Assembly: GCA_963921935.1 (NCBI GenBank)
Contig: OY998180.1
Coordinates: 209,354,744-209,418,743, forward strand
Origin: Galeruca laticollis
Taxonomy: Eukaryota; Arthropoda; Insecta; Coleoptera; Chrysomelidae
Length of the DNA: 64,000 nucleotides
Reading direction: 5' to 3'
Positions 60,790-64,000 of the stretch are shown here, one piece after another (the stretch's first letter is position 1; every line of letters starts with the position of its first letter). The notes beneath the pieces are model-generated. The model did not search any database, was not told the origin of the DNA, and saw only the letters and a program-made list of their open reading frames with translations. The position numbers and the translations under genes were made by a program.

Positions 60790-62190
60790 TAAAAATAGAG
60801 TATAGTGACTTTACTGTAGCTCCAAAACTTTTTTCCAGTTGAAATTTCCACAAATTCCTATGTAAGTTTAATCCATCCACAATAAGATGTTTTTATTTAT
60901 ATTATGAGAACCAAGCACTGTTAACACATTAACTCCTTGACTACAAAGGCACCTTCCACGGCGTTTAATTTATCATAAACTTTTTTTTCAGACGTTACAT
61001 GCTTTTCTTATAGAACGATTTGTCTTTGTTACAATTATCAGTCACATGGAGCCATATCTGGTGAATATGAAAACGATTAGATCCATGAATCGTTCAATTT
61101 CATAACTTTTTCATCGAATGGTGGATTGGTGTATTATCTTGTTAAAACTTATTTCCCTTTGATGGGTAAATAACCTAAGTAGTGGATTCCGATGACACAA
61201 GCATTAATTCCTTTCCTCGGTGACTGCAACTAATCTGTTTTCACGGCAAACTTCAACAAAAAACAGCTTACTATTAGTGTTTTGATGCACTTGATTCGAT
61301 AATAAAATTGCTTGGTTATAGACAAAATCAAACTAAATGCATTGATTTTTAAACGACCCTACCAATTTGCTCATTTTTTGGATGTGTGAGTAGATAAATA
61401 TAAGGTTTTGTAACCTGTTGGTTATCGTTGGTATGTTAAAATGACTGAATTAGTAACGATTTTCTTATATCACTTAAGTAGGAATATCTGGATAGAAAGG
61501 TAGGAAATGGAGTTTTAGTCATTAAAATATATATGCTTCGATGGTTTGTAACATGTCGCTGTGACATGTTTCTATTTTCATTAATTATTTTGGAGCGTTC
61601 TTTATTCGTCAGCTACTCCCACCTCTAATTCAAATTCATTTAATTTCATTTTGTTAAGAACGCATCATATGGCTATTTAAACGACGATTCAAGTCGAATT
61701 CGGTGTCTTTTACCGTTCTTCACTAAGAAGCAAAAATTAATATTCAGTTGTAATAATTTTGTGTGTAGTTTTCAATTTTCTTGCTGGCAAGTTCTCTATA
61801 TCTTTTCAAATTGTAATTGTGTGCTTACAAATCATTCTATTTCGCATTTTCTATTTGGTTAAAATATTTCGATTTTTAAAAAGCAATATTTTTGTTACGG
61901 TGTTTCCAGTTTTTTTCACCATTATCTCTTCTTTAAAAAAACTGGTGGCGTACAAATTTATTTTATTATGCGAATTTATAACAGATTCTTTATGGTTACT
62001 TCTCACTGATTCAAATTTGCTTTTTCTGGTTATTTTGGGAACAGGACGGATAAGAATGAACAGATTTCTGTGGTTTATTTTAAAAATTAAATTCAATTTT
62101 TGTATGTATTGGAGTATAAGTTCCTAATCTGTTGATTTTATTCCTCTTTTTCAATTTTTCTACTGTTTCTCCTGTTTTTTTATTTTTTTC
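60790..62190. other. No gene recognised
   Basis: The 122-codon open frame at 61759-62127 is rich in Phe/Leu/Ile from AT-rich sequence and looks like chance; no signal supports translation. Confidence 0.45.
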
Positions 62191-62198
62191 CCTACAGC

Positions 62199-62285
62199 CC
62201 TGCAATCCTTACGTACCCTACGTACCAGACGTACTCTACCGCACAATACCACCCTGCACCGCATCGCATGTATGATGATATTTAA
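62199..62285 (+). CDS. Possible terminal exon of an unknown plus-strand gene
   Basis: A strong 3' splice site (long pyrimidine run from about 62130, then TTTTTTCCCTACAG ending 62198) is followed by a GC-richer stretch. In phase 1 it reads PAILTYPTYQTYSTAQYHPA, then PHRMYDDI and stop at 62285. The Tyr/Pro/Thr/His-rich composition resembles C-terminal tails of RNA-binding or transcription factors, but I do not recognise the protein. No upstream exon was found in the window. An accidental splice-like site is the main alternative. Confidence 0.3.
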   Translation, partial: PAILTYPTYQTYSTAQYHPAPHRMYDDI

Positions 62286-63329
62286 TATTTAATATCGAAA
62301 CAATTGTCAAATTTCTTAGAATTTTTAACATTTAAGTTTCATTAAAACAGTAATATGAGTAGATTCCACGAAGTAAGGGTCTAGACAGTTAGTTTCATTA
62401 AGGTTTTAAACTTCGTTTACACATCTTCGCTTAGTTTAGTTGAAATGACCGAGGGTATATTTAAAAGTATTACTGAAATCTTATCTTCGCTTAGCTTACT
62501 TTTCTTTCACTAGCAGTGACCGCCTGCCTTTACTCAATACAAATAAGATAAAGTAAAATAGACGAAGAACAAGTTCCGATGAAAGTCAGTCAAAAGTCTG
62601 CACTGCGCTTAGATGGTAAAAGTCGGGGCATGAGCAGATAAGTGATAAATGAAATTGACTATCGGTATTTATATTGGAAGGATTAAATATTATATCTGGT
62701 GGCGTGTTCACTTGCCTGCACACAGCTACGTTAAAATGCAAAACATGCAAAAATGTGCAAATTATTCAAGTAGGCAAGAGCAGGGTGGATTTGGCCTAAA
62801 CTAGCGAAATTGTTGACATAGCAATTTTCATCTTATTGTTTTATTAGTTCCTGCTTCCAAGTTCATCCATCAGAACTGTAAAAAACAGTTTCCAGATTAA
62901 AATCAATTCCAGATTCGTTGGAAATTACAGTAAAAGAATTGGGAAAATGCTCTCTAAAAACCTTCCTTGAATATCATCTTCTATTTGTACAAATAAAACA
63001 TATTTTATCTATTTTCAGAATGTTCTAAAAATTACGAATTTGTTGCGGTTTTATCCGACATCTGGCAGCTCGGCTCTCGGTGATTGAGAGGGAGGGCTCC
63101 GTAAATTCTATTTTACGTATACATTTGTCTTTTCGTGAAAAACATTTCCGAACGATAAATTTCAACGCCAAACTAACGTCGACACAAGTGTTCTTCGAAT
63201 TTTCGGACACATTCAGGAGCCATAAAATATAATATCTACTTAAAGAATTTACTACAGCTATAATTGTTTTATTAACGTTTTAAATAAATATGGGATCTAG
63301 TGCACAATAGCATCAAGTATTTTTGACTA

Positions 63330-63840
63330 ATTTGTTTCAAAAATGTAGGTTATACACCTTAAATATTCGGTGATATGCATTGAAGGGTTCACAAGTGTGG
63401 ATGCTTATTGGCCAGGATCTAAACACGACTCTAGGATATGGAAAAATTCGAATGTATACAACGACATGCAATGGAACAAGGCTAGCGCTGTTTTGTTGGA
63501 AAACTCTGGGTATGGTATAACTCCGTGTCTTATGATACCCCAGAACAAAGGTTATATAATAGGTTGTTTATAAGAGATGCTCTGGGCAACTAAAACAGAG
63601 TTTTCTCATAATTCAAAACAAAATACGCGTCGAAATAGGAAAAGTGCCTTCTCTTGTCATGAGTTGCTAAGCAGCACAATGATGAACACTTCCGTAATGA
63701 CGTACCAAAATATGGCGAAACCAAGAAGTCAATGAAAACCAAAATGCGGCCGATTGTACAGACGCCGTGATACAACAAAGATGTCAGTTAAGAAGAGACG
63801 CTATATCAAGAATTATTCACGGCTTTAGAGTCCAAGTAAG
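63330..63840 (+). pseudogene. Harbinger (HARBI1-like) transposase fragment
   Basis: Plus strand 63385-63500 reads TSVDAYWPGSKHDSRIWKNS, then ASAVLLENSGYGITPCLMIP. This corresponds to .D..WPGS.HDSRI..NS and LLGDSGY...P.L..P of PIF/Harbinger DDE transposases; the Asp of GDSGY reads Asn, so the catalytic residue is lost. After a stop, pieces in other frames (RVEIGKV; QNAADCTDAVIQQRCQLRRD) suit the C-terminal part. It continues towards the window end without recognised TIRs. Confidence 0.7.
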
Positions 63841-64000
63841 TGTCATAAAAGGAGACAATTTAAAATATTTTATGGATATAAGTAGAATACCGATCTTTAA
63901 TGACTGATAACAAAATAAGTAACAATTAAGAAATAGTACCTTAACAGGAAATATAGGGTAATTCGTGGATAAATGGCGCAAGCTTTTAAATTCTACGTTA

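Noticed and set aside
61759..62127. 122-codon hydrophobic plus-strand frame
   Set aside because: AT-rich composition explains the Phe/Ile/Leu content; the opposite strand is open as well; no signal or homology.
38259..64000. Search for the trh bHLH exon on the minus strand
   Set aside because: No stretch resembling RKEKSRDAARSRR or the SQLDKASIIRL helix was seen by eye; probably outside the window.

Overview
This window is AT-rich eukaryotic DNA from an insect (a beetle would fit, but the order is not proven). The only clear host gene is trachealess (trh), a bHLH-PAS transcription factor. Three of its exons lie on the minus strand, at 38258-38185, 38079-37990 and 16244-16082. Each has consensus splice sites and compatible reading phases, and together they encode the start of the PAS-A region. 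The bHLH exons and the exons after PAS-A were not found, so the rest of the window is read as trh introns. One intron, 37989-16245, is about 21.7 kb.

The introns are a graveyard of mobile elements. The dominant class is Penelope-like elements (PLEs) with a reverse transcriptase plus GIY-YIG endonuclease. At least eight copies or fragments from several families occur: 3.5-7.0 kb (nested), 19.3-21.8, 22.9-23.6, 23.7-27.0, 27.0-30.1, 42.2-44.7 and 53.6-54.1 kb. Several have inverted or direct terminal repeats, sit in (TA)n tracts, and carry a small hairpin motif that resembles a hammerhead-ribozyme core.

Other retroelements are two RTE-like LINE fragments, an I/Jockey-type LINE with an RNase H domain, an R1-clade LINE inside a (TA)n tract, and shorter LINE pieces. 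DNA transposons include an intact Tc1-type element (38.4-39.9 kb), three broken Tc1/mariner copies, a long-TIR transposon ending 108 bp from a trh exon, pogo/Tigger, hAT/ZBED, Harbinger and an IS630-like long-TIR element. There are also a Helitron 3' end and two opposed Helentron-like elements built of about 173-bp satellite monomers.

A processed, frameshifted copy of a USP2-like ubiquitin protease lies at 57.5-59.4 kb. Layout: 1-16 kb LINEs, nested PLEs and tandem repeats; 16 kb trh exon; 16.4-38 kb PLE-rich intron; 38 kb two trh exons; 38.3-64 kb Tc1 elements, PLEs, LINEs and the USP pseudogene. No prokaryotic operon, CRISPR array, rRNA or tRNA was seen.
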